Assembly (NCBI GenBank): GCA_039519185.1 | Contig: CM076850.1 | Coordinates: forward strand, 160,624,462-160,688,461 | Length of the DNA stretch: 64,000 nt | Origin: Astragalus membranaceus | Lineage: Eukaryota; Streptophyta; Magnoliopsida; Fabales; Fabaceae | Direction: 5' to 3' | Shown: piece after piece, positions 12,031-22,298 of the stretch | Layout of the letters: each line of letters opens with the position of its first letter | How positions within the stretch are numbered: the stretch's first letter is position 1 | The notes under the pieces: generated by a model | Databases searched by the model: none | Told to the model about the DNA's origin: nothing | Seen by the model: the letters and a program-made list of their open reading frames with translations, nothing else | Position numbers and translations under genes: made by a program

Positions 12031-12106
12031 AATGGAACCAGTGAAGAGGTGAAGAAGATTGTTGGTACTTTGAATGAAGCTAAGGTCCCTGGAGAAGATG
12101 TTGTGG
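12031..12106 (+). pseudogene. Captured exon of cytosolic triosephosphate isomerase
   Basis: Seventy-six bases bounded by a splice acceptor (TGTTGCAG) and a donor (GTGAGT). The frame gives NGTS followed by EEVKKIVGTLNEAKVPGED and VV. This matches the N-terminal part of plant cytosolic triosephosphate isomerase, just after its conserved GGNWKCN start, and the exon ends in the expected phase (GTG G|). TPI interconverts dihydroxyacetone phosphate and glyceraldehyde 3-phosphate. The rest of the gene, including the catalytic His and Glu, is absent, so this is a transduplicated fragment inside CACTA-2. Identification rests on recalled family sequence; no search was run. Confidence 0.85.
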
Positions 12107-12339
12107 GTGAGTCTTAGCTTGATTATATCTGCTTGTTTCAATATGTAACTACTTATTTACGTAGCAATTAAACCTTTTTATCATTCAGGCATCAATGAAT
12201 TAGATGGTATGTGTAGAAGAATTATTGAAATGTATTAAAATGCCATACATATTTAATACAGAAACTGAACTAACTGATTAACTGACTATACACAGTTTAT
12301 GCCATATTTAATACAGATACTGCAGCTGTCTATTTGTAT

Positions 12340-12830
12340 GGCATAGTTCCTGTTTCTGTTTCTGTTCTGTTTCTGTTTCCGTTACACAGTTACTGCAGTA
12401 TCTGTATTATCTGTATTAAATATGTATTTGTATTAAATATGTGTATGCCAGTCTAAAAGACAGTCTGTTCTGTTTCTGTTTAAATATGTGTTTCTGTTTC
12501 TGTTTAAATATGTGTTTCTGTTTCTATTTAAATATGTGTGCATTCCTATGTTTCATCTAACATTACAGAGTGCATACAGATATACACATTTAAAAGACAA
12601 CAATACAGATATACAAAGACAGTTTAAAAGACAGTCTGTTCTGTTTCTGTTTAAATATGTGTTTCTGTTTCTGTTTCTGTTTAAATATGTGTATAGACTG
12701 TCTTTTAAATATGTGTATAGACTGTCTAAAAAATAGGTTGATTGACTATACACAACTGCAGTATCTGTATTAAATATGTGTATAGACTGTCTTTTAAATA
12801 TGTGTATAGACTGTCTTTTAGAGGAGTCAT
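12340..12830. repeat. Degenerate tandem repeats (TTTCTGTTTCTG / TTTAAATATGTGTATAGACTGTC)
   Basis: Two interspersed motifs recur many times: TTTCTGTTTCTGTTTAAATATG and TTTAAATATGTGTATAGACTGTC. Short ORFs through the repeats (12488-12753, both strands) are not considered coding. Confidence 0.8.
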
Positions 12831-12997
12831 AGATTCTTTTAAATCAGAACAGAAACAGAACTATATACAGAGTGCATTCCTATGTTTCATCTAACATTAT
12901 CCAAGTGGTTCTGTCTTTTAGAGGAGTCATAGATTCTTTTAAATCTGAATTTAACTTTTTAATGCATGCTGATTGGCATATGGTTTGCTGTTAGCAG

Positions 12998-13154
12998 AGC
13001 TGGTACGTCTGAAGTTCCGCGAAGGAAATCTCCTTCAACTCCTTGGACTGCTCGTAAATTGAACCCATCATCTCCAAACCCAGCAAGTAAAACTCCAAAA
13101 GATAGGAGTCCAAAGGTTACTGAAAGCAAGTCAACCCAAAGTCCAATATCTGAG
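12998..13154 (+). pseudogene. Captured exon of an ICR/RIP (interactor of constitutively active ROPs) gene
   Basis: An open stretch follows an AG acceptor (TTAGCAG) and ends at GAG|GTACAT. The translation includes GTSEVPRRKSPSTP, TARKLNPSSPNPA and SKTPKDRSPKVTESK, then SPISE. This Ser/Pro/Lys-rich signature (SEVPxRxSP, KTPKDRSPKV) is characteristic of the N-terminus of plant ICR/RIP coiled-coil proteins, which bind activated ROP GTPases. The coiled coil itself is not present. It is the second host exon in CACTA-2, 0.9 kb after the TPI exon and on the same strand. Identification is from memory of the family. Confidence 0.72.
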
Positions 13155-14561
13155 GTACATTTTAAGTTACTTCATGGCTAGAATTAGCCTATATATTATG
13201 ATACTCGTAAATTGATGCCATTGGTTTGTTGAATATTTCCCGATGAACAATAAAATTGTAGTATATGTAGCATGATTAGGACATTAGGTGAAGGATTAAT
13301 TAATAGTAGTTCTTAATTTTTCATCAATCGCATAGTGAACAAATGAAGAAGGAAAACCAATGAAACAGTAATTTGATGAAAAGAAAATTCATATAGTAAT
13401 GGGGACAGACAACTAGAGAGAGAAAGAGAGAGATGCTTTTTGATGGCTATATAATATATATGATTGGCATTGACTAGTTTGTCTATACCTCTTTGGAAAC
13501 TTTACCTTTTCTGTCCCATAACACAATTGGGATTTTACTATTAGACTTCCCAAACCCAACACCAAATATATGTGACACCCCTATCTGATTACCCGCCAGA
13601 TGCATGCATAATCGATGCTGCAACAGCCAAACCAAACTATGATCCACATTTTGGAAACAACACCTCATGATTTTGCCACTTCACCCGTGCTCTTACACAA
13701 GTCATTTTCATTCCCATAACATTTAACGATACCCCTGCAAATTTACTTTGGTTCACACATAAAAACAAACAGATACTAGCTATTATAATATATATCTGGC
13801 ATGTGGAAAACAAAGACAAAAGACCACAAATTGCAAGTACCCTTCTTACTCCTAACTTGTTTGGATGCCCTATAAGCTTCTTTGGATTACCTGCCTATGA
13901 AATAACTTCTAATTTGTCTTCTTTTATCAGTTCTTAGTATTGTGTTCATAAATGGTTTTTATAGGGGAATCTCAGTCATATAGAACTTTGATCCTTATTA
14001 TAGGGATGCCACAGTTTTTGTTCTTTTCTAATCCTATTCCTTTTTTAACACTCTTTCCATCTGTTTTTTTCGATAATTACATGGACCTAGGAAGCATGTC
14101 TGTCAGATTCATTTGAAAATTTGATACCTTCAATTGATCTGAAACTATATATTACACATTTCTTCTGTTATATAGTGTTTTTTTGGCATTGATAATCGTC
14201 ATTCTGTCTTATTTGCAGTTTCTATATTTAATAAGATAAAATAGAAGTTTCATTAGCACAAGAAGCCAAAATGAACACATTGCAAAATGAATAGAAGAAA
14301 CCAGAATTAAATTTCACGCAAATAGAAGTATAAATCTGAAACAATCAAAAGCATAGGCATAAAGACAAGGGAAATTTTGTTCAACAAACAATTTAGAGAA
14401 AGAGGGATGAAACTTTTACTTAAATCGTAACCTACCATCTGATTTCTACCCAGAAAATTGGAAAGTAGTTGGAAAATGTGTTCATACTTGATAGTGTCTT
14501 GTAATTTAGATAGTTCAAAATGTGAAGTGAAGTGAAGTGACATACACATGCAGCTTAACAC
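13155..14561 (+). other. Non-coding interior of CACTA-2
   Basis: A/T-rich, intron-like sequence. It may be flanking intron captured with the ICR exon. No protein-coding similarity was recognised on either strand and short ORFs have no family signature. Confidence 0.45.
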
Positions 14562-14757
14562 AGTTCACACTAACTGACTTAAAGTCAGTTTTCCCTAACA
14601 CAGTTTACCCTAACTGTTAATCAGTATTTAACACAGTTTACCCTATCTGACTTGAAGTCAATTTTCCCTAACACAGTTTACCCTAACACAGTTTACACTA
14701 ACTGACTTAAAGTCAGTTTTCCCTAACAATTTACCCTAACTGTTAATCAGTATTTAA
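14562..14757. repeat. Tandem duplication upstream of CACTA-2 TNP2
   Basis: The series CACTAACTGACTTAAAGTCAG, CCCTAACACAGTTTACCC and CTGTTAATCAGTATTTAACAC is repeated about twice with partial extra units. The ACTTAAAGT core is palindromic. It ends about 100 bp before the TNP2 start codon. Confidence 0.8.
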
Positions 14758-14859
14758 CACTTTTAATGAATGGAACTACACCAGTTGTACAGCTAATGTA
14801 TAGGAAACTATTGTACAGTTTACCCTAACTGTTATTTTTTATTTTTCGAGCGTAGCTAC

Positions 14860-17800
14860 ATGGATCGTAGTTGGATGCAAACTAGCAAGTTGAGTGACGA
14901 GTATGCGAAAGGGGTGGAAGAATTTCTAGAGTTTGCTCAAACAAAGCTTGAAGGTTGTGGTGGAATTTTTGACTGTCCTTGTGTTAATTGTGTGAACCGG
15001 ATACCACAACTAGTTGCCACAATAAGAGATCATCTTCTAGTTGATGGGATTTGTCGTAGTTATACAACTTGGATATGGCACGGTGAAAAGTTAGATATCC
15101 CAAGTGTGTCCGGAAGAGATAATTTCCCAGATTCAAATATGGATGATCGAATGGAAGACATGATACGTGATATTGGGCCGGAGTCGTTTAAGCAAGCACA
15201 TGCCTTTGATACTTTGTGCAAAGATAAAGAAGAGCCTTTGTATTTGGGATGTACAACATTCACACGGTTGGCTGCGGTGATAAAATTGTTCAATCTGAAG
15301 GCGACGAATGGGTGGACTGATAAGAGTTTCACTGAGTTGCTTGAGTTGTTGAAAGACATGCTTCCAAAAGGTAACACATTGCCATGTCGTACGTATGAAG
15401 CGAAGAAGATTTTGTGTCCGATGGGTGTGGAGTATAAAAAAATACATGCTTGCCCCAATGATTGCATATTGTATCGGAATGAGTTTGAGGAGCTGCATAA
15501 GTGTCCTACGTGTAATAGGTCACGTTACAAAGTAAAGACTGGTGAATCTAGTTGCGATGATGATAACTCAAAGATTTCTCCAGCAAAGGTTTTATGGTAC
15601 CTTCCAATAATTCCTAGGTTCACACGCTTGTTTGCTAATGCAAAGGACGCAAAGAACATTAGATGGCATGCAGATGAGAGGAAATGTGACGGACAGCCTC
15701 GCCATCCGGCTGACTCTCTACAATGGAAGAAGGTTGATAGTTTGTTTTCGGATTTTGGCGCCGAGTCAAGAAATCTTAGGCTTGCGCTTGCTTCGGATGG
15801 GATGAACCCATACGGTAACTTAAGTACAAATCATAGCTCCTGGCCTGTTCTCCTTATAATTTACAACTTATCTCCTTGGTTGTGCATGAAGCGTAAGTAT
15901 GTTATGTTATCCATGATGATTTCTGGCCCACGACAGCCAGGAAATGACATAGATGTTTACCTTAGTCCGTTGGTTGAAGACTTGAGAAAAATGTGGGATG
16001 AAGGCGTGAATGTGTTTGACGGGTATTCCAATGAAACTTTCAAGCTGCGTGCGATGTTATTTTGCACAATCAATGACTTCCCAGCATACGGGAACTTGTC
16101 TGGGTATAGTGTTAAGGGACATAAAGGTTGTCCTATTTGTACAGAAAACACGTGCTACCATCAACTAAAACATGGTAAGAAGACTGTATACCTTGGGCAT
16201 CGGAGATATCTCAAACGTAATCACCCATACCGTAGGATGAAAAAAGCTTTTAATGGGTGCCAAGAGAATGAAACTCTCCCGAATGTCTTGACTGGAGAAG
16301 AAGTCTACCAAGTGGTTAAGAACATCAAAGTTGTATTTGGCAAAAATCAAAAGCAGCTCAATGTGAAAAGCAAGTGGAAGAAGAGGTCAGTGTTCTTTGA
16401 TCTTCCGTATTGGTCTAGTCTTGATGTAAGGCACTGTCTTGATGTCATGCATGTCGAGAAAAACGTTTGTGATAGTGTTATCGGGACGCTTCTCAACATT
16501 AAAGGCCAGACAAAGGATGGTATAAATTCTCGTTTAGATTTGCTCGAAATGGGCATAAGAGAACAATTACATCCAAAGCCAAAAGGTGAACGTACATATT
16601 TGCCCCCAGCATGCTATACATTGTCAAAAAAAGAGAAAATAAGTTTGTGCGAGTGTCTACAAGGAATCAAAGTTCCACAAGGTTACTCTTCAAATTTTAA
16701 GAGGCTTGTGTCAATAAAAGATCTCAAATTAGTTGGCTTAAAGTCTCATGACTGTCACGTGTTGATGCAACAACTACTACCGGTGGCTATTCGTGGCATC
16801 TTGCCAAAATGTGTTCGACATGCCATAACTAGGTTGTGCTTATTCTTTAATGCTATATGTGTCAAAGTCATCGACCCTCAGAAATTGGATGAGTTGGAAA
16901 ACGAGGCTGCTATTATCTTGTGTCAATTGGAGATGTATTTTCCTCCCTCATTTTTTGACATCATGGTTCATTTAATTGTTCACCTAGTACGAGAGATTAG
17001 ACTCTGTGGCCCTATTTATTTAAGGTGGATGTATCCGGTTGAACGATACATGAAGATTTTGAAAGGTTATGTGAAGAATCAATATCGTCCTGAAGCATCT
17101 ATTGTTGAAAGGTATGTCACGGAAGAAGCTATTGAGTTTTGTTCAGACTATTTGGCAGAAGCAAAACCTATAGGGCTTCCCAAGTCTCGTCATACAGGGA
17201 GGTGTCAAGGTAAGGGTACACGATGTCCAAGGGTCAAAAGTATGGGTAGAGCAGAAGTGTTGCAAGCACATTTGTACATATTGAATAACACCGACGAGGT
17301 ATTACCTTATTTATCTACTCATAAAAAGATTGTCAAGAGTAAAAACCCTCAAATGAATGAAAAAGCGCTATTGAAAGAGCACAACAAGACATTCTTAATC
17401 TGGTTTAAAGAGAATATTATGAAGGATAATAGTGCTTCTGATACACTAAAGTGGCTAGCAAATGAACCAATGTTTAGTGTCATGTGTTGGTCTGGGTACG
17501 ATATAAATAATTTCTCATTTTCTACAAAGGCACAAGATGATAAGAGCACTGTGCAAAATAGTGGGGTTATGGTCATGGCTTCTGCAATGCACTTCTCTAG
17601 TGCAAATGATAAAAACCCTGTTCTTGCATCAATTGCTTACTTTGGGGTTATTGAAGAGATTTGGGAGCTCAATTACTCTAAATTTAGAGTGCCTGTTTTT
17701 AAATGTAAGTGGGTTAACAGTAACAATGGTGTACAAACGGATGACTTAGGATTTACATTGGTGGACCTAGACAAGGTAAGTTATGGGGATGAGCCTTTCA

Positions 17801-18045
17801 TCATGGCTGACCAAGCAAAACAAATTTTTTTTGTCGATGATCCTTCTAACAAAAAATGGTCAGTAGTCCTACAAGGAAGAATCATGAATGGTAATGGTGA
17901 AGACGGAGATTCATCCCTTGAAATTTCCGAGACTCCTTCTTTTACTACAGAAATGCCTATATTCATTGAGGACATAGATGTGGACGGTGTACGTGCGACT
18001 CGTGATGATCATAATGAAGGGATATGGGAAGATATTTTAATTTGA
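14860..18045 (+). CDS. CACTA (En/Spm) TNP2 transposase, intact ORF
   Basis: A single uninterrupted 1061-codon ORF, usual size for plant TNP2. It catalyses excision and integration of the CACTA element in the nucleus. Residues ~3-75 form the transposase-associated domain (CPCVNCVNR zinc-binding-like motif and WIWHGE). Residues ~270-430 form the Transposase_21 core, with ADERKCDGQPRHPADSLQW, ASDGMNPYG, ISGPRQPGNDIDVYL and KGHKGCPIC. LDVMHVEKNV follows at ~530, then DUF4218 (IVHLVREIRLCGPIYLRWMY, ~705-730) and DUF4216 (VFKCKWVNSNNGVQTDDLGF, ~945-965). The Asp residues in ASDG and NDID are candidate catalytic acidic residues. The ATG is the first in frame and precedes the conserved WMQTSKLSDEYAKGVEEFL start. 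There are no stops, so this could be active if expressed. The element's second gene looks defective. Confidence 0.95.
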   Translation: MDRSWMQTSKLSDEYAKGVEEFLEFAQTKLEGCGGIFDCPCVNCVNRIPQLVATIRDHLLVDGICRSYTTWIWHGEKLDIPSVSGRDNFPDSNMDDRMEDMIRDIGPESFKQAHAFDTLCKDKEEPLYLGCTTFTRLAAVIKLFNLKATNGWTDKSFTELLELLKDMLPKGNTLPCRTYEAKKILCPMGVEYKKIHACPNDCILYRNEFEELHKCPTCNRSRYKVKTGESSCDDDNSKISPAKVLWYLPIIPRFTRLFANAKDAKNIRWHADERKCDGQPRHPADSLQWKKVDSLFSDFGAESRNLRLALASDGMNPYGNLSTNHSSWPVLLIIYNLSPWLCMKRKYVMLSMMISGPRQPGNDIDVYLSPLVEDLRKMWDEGVNVFDGYSNETFKLRAMLFCTINDFPAYGNLSGYSVKGHKGCPICTENTCYHQLKHGKKTVYLGHRRYLKRNHPYRRMKKAFNGCQENETLPNVLTGEEVYQVVKNIKVVFGKNQKQLNVKSKWKKRSVFFDLPYWSSLDVRHCLDVMHVEKNVCDSVIGTLLNIKGQTKDGINSRLDLLEMGIREQLHPKPKGERTYLPPACYTLSKKEKISLCECLQGIKVPQGYSSNFKRLVSIKDLKLVGLKSHDCHVLMQQLLPVAIRGILPKCVRHAITRLCLFFNAICVKVIDPQKLDELENEAAIILCQLEMYFPPSFFDIMVHLIVHLVREIRLCGPIYLRWMYPVERYMKILKGYVKNQYRPEASIVERYVTEEAIEFCSDYLAEAKPIGLPKSRHTGRCQGKGTRCPRVKSMGRAEVLQAHLYILNNTDEVLPYLSTHKKIVKSKNPQMNEKALLKEHNKTFLIWFKENIMKDNSASDTLKWLANEPMFSVMCWSGYDINNFSFSTKAQDDKSTVQNSGVMVMASAMHFSSANDKNPVLASIAYFGVIEEIWELNYSKFRVPVFKCKWVNSNNGVQTDDLGFTLVDLDKVSYGDEPFIMADQAKQIFFVDDPSNKKWSVVLQGRIMNGNGEDGDSSLEISETPSFTTEMPIFIEDIDVDGVRATRDDHNEGIWEDILI

Positions 18046-18342
18046 CCCCTAAAAAGAATTTGCCATTATCAAGGCAAGCACGTGATTGAATAAGTTGCAG
18101 GTGATTGACTAAGAATTTGCCATTATTTTGACAGCACGTGATTGAATAATAATTTGCCATTAGTACTACTGTTTTAAGTTGGTTGTGTTATAGCAAATTA
18201 ACACTTGTTTTAAATTGCAGAAGTTGAATAATATGTTGAATAAATTTGCAATATTGATGATGTTTGTTATACTGATGTTTTGCTATACTGATGATTTGTT
18301 ATACTGATGATTGCTCGCATTTGTTTTTCTTAAATAGGTATC
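18046..18342 (+). other. Spacer between the two CACTA-2 genes
   Basis: A/T-rich spacer with short repeats (CACGTGATTGAATAA and TGATGATTTGTTATACTGATG). No gene seen. Confidence 0.5.
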
Positions 18343-20446
18343 ATGGCTGAATTATCTATCAACCCCCCAACAAAGAAGAAGACTAGACGTGCCACGACGT
18401 TACCGGATTTGACGTCTAGACGCTCGCCAGGTTATAGGTACCCGATTGAATTTGATGAACACCTAGAGCCTCTAGGTAAATTGGCAGCCAGATTTAAGAG
18501 TTATGTGTCTATGCTAGGACGACACAAGGCAAGCATATTATCAGAAACTTGGGAAAAAGTGGATGGCGTGGTCAAGGACTTGATTTGGCTGGATATCTTG
18601 GTATTAACTTTTCATTGCATATTTAGTGCTATACACCCAAATGATATATCGGAGTGATATTAACACTGCCTTTTTGTATATATACTTTTAGGAAACATTT
18701 GACATTCCCAATGATGAGAGGTTGAAGAACAAATGGATTGCTTATGCCGGTGAGCGTTGGACGCAATTTAAGTCATTACTCACTAGAAAATTTATCTTTA
18801 GCCCCAAAGAGGACCAGGATGACAGAACTCCATGTGAGATATACAGTTTCATATCAACTGAAACATGGGAGTTGTTCGTAAAGAGTCGCATGGAAGAACA
18901 GTTTCAGGTAATATGCTTGGTCTTTTTTAGTTTTTATTTTTGTCTTATTTTAATATGTCATGACTAATAACATTGGCAATTGTTTGTCGTCTGTCCTTCT
19001 GTTAATACAATTGTTTGGATGTGTTCGCTTCACCGCCCTCCAAACGAAACCCTGGTTGAAATAGTTGACAAGTAGGTTTTCTTTAATAATTTGTTCTCAC
19101 AACTTTATGATTTAACATGCTTTAGACTTGTAACTTACTATTTGATGTTACCCTACAGAGCTCTGGATGGATATAATAGGATGAAGGGTTTAAGAAAAAC
19201 AAAACCTCACTGGGTGACACTTAAAGTAAGTATTTAATACATTAATTTTTATTTTCATTTTATACTAGTTACCGTAAATTATATTCAATTTTGATATTTG
19301 ATATTCATTTATAGGGACCGAAACAAATTGATACTTATTCTTGTGGCCACTATGTGATGATAAATATGATGACCATTGTCTCCGCAACTATCACTAATAA
19401 TTGGAAGAAGGTAATATAAATTTTCAACTTTTATAGGGTGATTATGTTAGAAGCTGTTAAGTAAACGTAATCAGTATTTCAGAAGCTGTATAGGGTGATT
19501 ATGTTAGAAGCTGTTTGGTTATATTAGAAGCTGTTTGGTTGTGTTAGAAGCTGTTTGATTATGTTAGAAGCTGTATAGGGTGATTATGTTAGAAGCTGTT
19601 TGGTTATATTAGAAGCTGTTTGGTTGTGTTAGAAGCTGTTTGATTATGTTAGAAGCTGTATAGGGTGATTATGTTAGAAGCTGTTTGGTTATATTAGAAG
19701 ATGTTTGGTTGTGTTAGAAGCTGTTTGATTATGTTAGAAGCTGTTTGGTTATATTAGAAGCTGTTTGGTTGTGTTAGAAGCTGTTTGGTTGTGTTAGAAG
19801 CTGTTTGATTATGTTAGAAGCTGTATAGGGTGATTATGTTAGAAGCTGTTTGGTTATATTAGAAGCTGTTTGGTTGTGTTAGAAGCTGTTTGATTATGTT
19901 AGAAGCTGTATAGGGTGATTATGTTAGAAGCTGTTTGGTTAAGTATTGAGATCAGTTATATTAGAAGCTGTATAGGGTAATTTAAATTGTTTTTGTAGAT
20001 GTTTGATTGTGAGTTTTGCATGATGTTTGATTAGAAGCTGTATAGGGTAAGTATAGAGATCAGTTATATTAGAAGCTGTATATTAGAAGCTGTTTGATTG
20101 TTTTTGTAGATGTTTGATCAGTTATCCTACATTTTAATAGCTGTATGTTAGATCAGTTATCCTGCATTTTAATAGCTGTATTATCAAGTTATCCTGCATT
20201 TTTGTAGATGTTTGATCAGTTATCCTGCATTTTAATAGCTGTATGTTAGATCAGTTATCCTGCATTTATTATCCAATCTGCTTTATTATCTAATTTAAAT
20301 TGTTTTTGTAGATGTTTAATTCGAGTTCTCCGTTCACGCATGACGACTTGACACACGTCAGAGAAGTTTGGGCAGAGTTTTTTATAAAGCTGTATGCAGA
20401 GCGTAAACCCACTTCAAAGGAAGAACGAAGAAAACAACTTAAGTGA
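18343..20446 (+). pseudogene. CACTA-2 second gene (TNPA-like with partial Ulp1/C48 domain)
   Basis: Proposed exons, from splice signals and conserved reading, are 18343-18600, 18692-18907, ~19019-19071, 19159-19225, 19315-19410 and 20312-20446. The N-terminus (KKKTRRATTLPDL, GYRYPIEFDEHLEPLG, ERLKNKWIAYAGERW) resembles the TNPA/Transposase_24 type accessory proteins that bind subterminal repeats. The C-terminal exons give LHRPPNETLVEIVDK, ALDGYNRMKGLRKTKPHWV and GPKQIDTYSCGHYVMIN. The last contains the Gln and Cys of an Ulp1-type (C48) cysteine protease. The exon that should carry the catalytic HW and YLDSL motifs is missing, and the 19019 exon begins abruptly without a clear acceptor. This suggests an internal deletion, so protease activity is unlikely. 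The last intron holds a large minisatellite. Exon limits are inferred. Confidence 0.7.
19430..20290. repeat. ~20-bp minisatellite (TTAGAAGCTGTTTGGTTATA)
   Basis: About 26 copies of the core AGAAGCTG in units of ~20 bp. Variants (TATAGGGTGATTATG, TTTGGTTATAT, TTTGGTTGTG, TTTGATTATG) form a higher-order repeat of ~84 bp. It decays into related TTTTGTAGATGTTTGATCAG and TATCCTGCATTTTAATAGCTG units after 19980. It lies entirely within the last intron of the CACTA-2 second gene. Confidence 0.9.
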
Positions 20447-20810
20447 TTTTATGTAGAATGTAAGTGACTGTGAGACTAGAATGTATTTTTTTGTACTTAA
20501 ACTGATGAATGACTGGCTGTAAATGTATTTTGTACTTAAACTGATGAATCTTGACTGATGAATGTAGAAACTGACCAATTATAGTTGAAATGTTTGTTTT
20601 GTTGGCCATATTCCAAGTTACAGATGATGAATGTTTGATTAATTAGAGTGATGAATTTAGTATAACCAGGGTGATGAATTATAGTTGAAATGTTCGTACC
20701 AGTTCAGACCCAATCCATTTAAACTGATGAATGTAAGTGGCTGCATGTAAATGTTTGATTAGAGTGATGAATTTAGTATAACCAGGGTGTAACAAAAATT
20801 TAAAAAAAAA
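20447..20810 (+). other. 3' flank of CACTA-2 second gene
   Basis: Low-complexity A/T-rich sequence with repeated ACTGATGAATG and AACCAGGGTGATGAAT motifs. It probably contains the 3' UTR and polyadenylation region. No gene seen. Confidence 0.45.
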
Positions 20811-20817
20811 AACTTTT

Positions 20818-21478
20818 AAGGTCAGGCGCAATAATGCTTGACCTTAAATCACACATACGAAGTCAAGCAATAATAAAAGCTTGACCTTAAATCAAACATA
20901 CGAAGTCAAGCAAGTTTAAGCTTGACTTTAAATCATACTTACGAAGTCAGGCAAGAATTAATGCTTGACTTCGTAAGTATGATTTAAAGTCAAGCATTTA
21001 TTCTTGCTTGACTTTGTAAGTATGATTTAAAGTCAAGCAATAATAAAAGCTTGACCTTAAATCATACATACGAAGTCAGGCAAGAATAAATGCTTGACTT
21101 TAAATCATACATACGAAGTCAGGCAAAAATAAATGCTTGACTTTAAATCATACATACGAAGTCAGGCAAAAATAAATGCTTGACTTTAAATCATACATAC
21201 GAAATCAGGCAAAAATAAATGCTTGACTTTAAATCATACATACGAAGTCAGGCAAGAATAAATGCTTGACTTTAAAACATACTTACGAAGTCAGGCGCAA
21301 TAAATGTTTGACTTTAAAACATACTTACGAAGTCAGGCGCAATTAATGTTTGACTTTAAAACATACTTACGAAGTCAGGCTATCGCTTGACTTTAAAACT
21401 CCAGACATACAAAGTCGACTTAATAAAAGTCAAGCGCCCGCCTGACTTTAAATCCCCTTTTCGCCTGACTTTAAATCC
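20818..21478. repeat. Right subterminal repeat array of CACTA-2
   Basis: A dense array of AAGTCAGGC/AAGTCAAGC and inverse GCTTGACTT motifs, with a ~42-bp period in the middle part (TTTAAATCATACATACGAAG plus GTCAGGCAAAAATAAATGC). It mirrors the left-end AGTCAGGCG motifs but is much longer (about 660 bp against 270 bp). Confidence 0.9.
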
Positions 21479-21494
21479 CTTTTTTGCACTAGTG

Positions 21495-21992
21495 TAGTGG
21501 GGTGACTCTTGTAGCTCAATCTATGCATACATAAAGTGCCAAAGACAGAAATCCCATTTACGCAAATATGTCATACTTTGGAGTCATTGAACACACATGG
21601 GAGTTGGATTACAATATTTTTCGTGAGCTTGTGTTCCAATGTAAGTGGGTTGACAATAATAATGGTGTACAAATGGATGAGCCGGGGTTCATGCGGGTGA
21701 ATTTCAACAAGTTAGGGTATAAAGATGAGCCTTTTATTTTAGCGTCGCAAGCTCAACAAGTGTTTTATGTCACTGATCCAGTTGATATCAATTGGTTCAT
21801 TGTTCTATTGACAAACAAAAAACTATTGGTTAATGACATTGAGGACATCACAACCAACCAATACTAGGGGAAAATACTTCTAAAGAGGATGTTATGTATA
21901 TTTGAAAGGATCACAATGATGGAATTACCTTTCGCCGAAAACAAAGTACCAAGAAGCGAAGAGAAAATATCATACGAATAAGCAAATTGTAA
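21495..21992 (+). pseudogene. TNP2 of CACTA-1, part 2 (C-terminus)
   Basis: Continues the reading interrupted at 10138. It opens GVTLVAQSMH, then YFGVIEHTWELDYNIFRELV, FQCKWVDNNNGVQMDEPGF and KDEPFILASQAQQVFYVTDP, the DUF4216 end of TNP2, parallel to CACTA-2 residues ~930-1010. The longest frame stops at 21867. A shifted frame with one stop (DHNDGITFRRK, then basic residues) carries similarity to about 21992, so the tail is also decayed. Confidence 0.88.
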
Positions 21993-22298
21993 ATAAAATT
22001 GTATCGATGAAAAGGAAAAGGTAATCTAAACTTACATTTAGGCATTTTTTGCTTGTCTCTTCTTTATTCATCTTCATATTGTAAAAATTAACTTACTTTA
22101 TCATCACTATAATTATTCTATTAATGATTGTCATAGATGTTAATTTATAGTCAAGCAAATTGATATTTAGTAGCAATGATATTTGTGTCACTGTATGTAA
22201 TGGTTCATTTGTAGTTCAAAGTGAATGGTTATTTATTTTTTTGTTGGTCTTTTGCATAAATATAACAATAACACTGATTATGTTTTATTGCAGGTCAG
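21993..22298 (+). other. Spacer between CACTA-1 TNP2 and its second gene
   Basis: A/T-rich with no gene. It ends with an acceptor-like TTATTGCAG just before the proposed start of the next gene. Confidence 0.5.

Larger units (their letters stand above)
10139..21494 (+). mobile_element. Complete CACTA transposon 'CACTA-2' (11,356 bp)
   Basis: The left terminus is CACTAGTGCAAAA at 10139 and the right terminus is its inverse, TTTTGCACTAGTG, ending at 21494. The flanking 3-bp target duplication TAG (10136-10138 and 21495-21497) matches the CACTA superfamily rule. Both ends carry arrays of AGTCAGGC motifs. The interior holds a long leader with captured host exons, an intact TNP2 (14860-18045) and a decayed second gene (18343-20446). 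Removing the element and one TAG rejoins the reading frame of CACTA-1 TNP2 (…QNS then GVTLVAQSMH). Confidence 0.95.

Noticed and set aside
20818..21478. CRISPR-like regular repeats
   Set aside because: They are inverted and direct subterminal motifs of a CACTA transposon in a plant genome, with no spacer structure.
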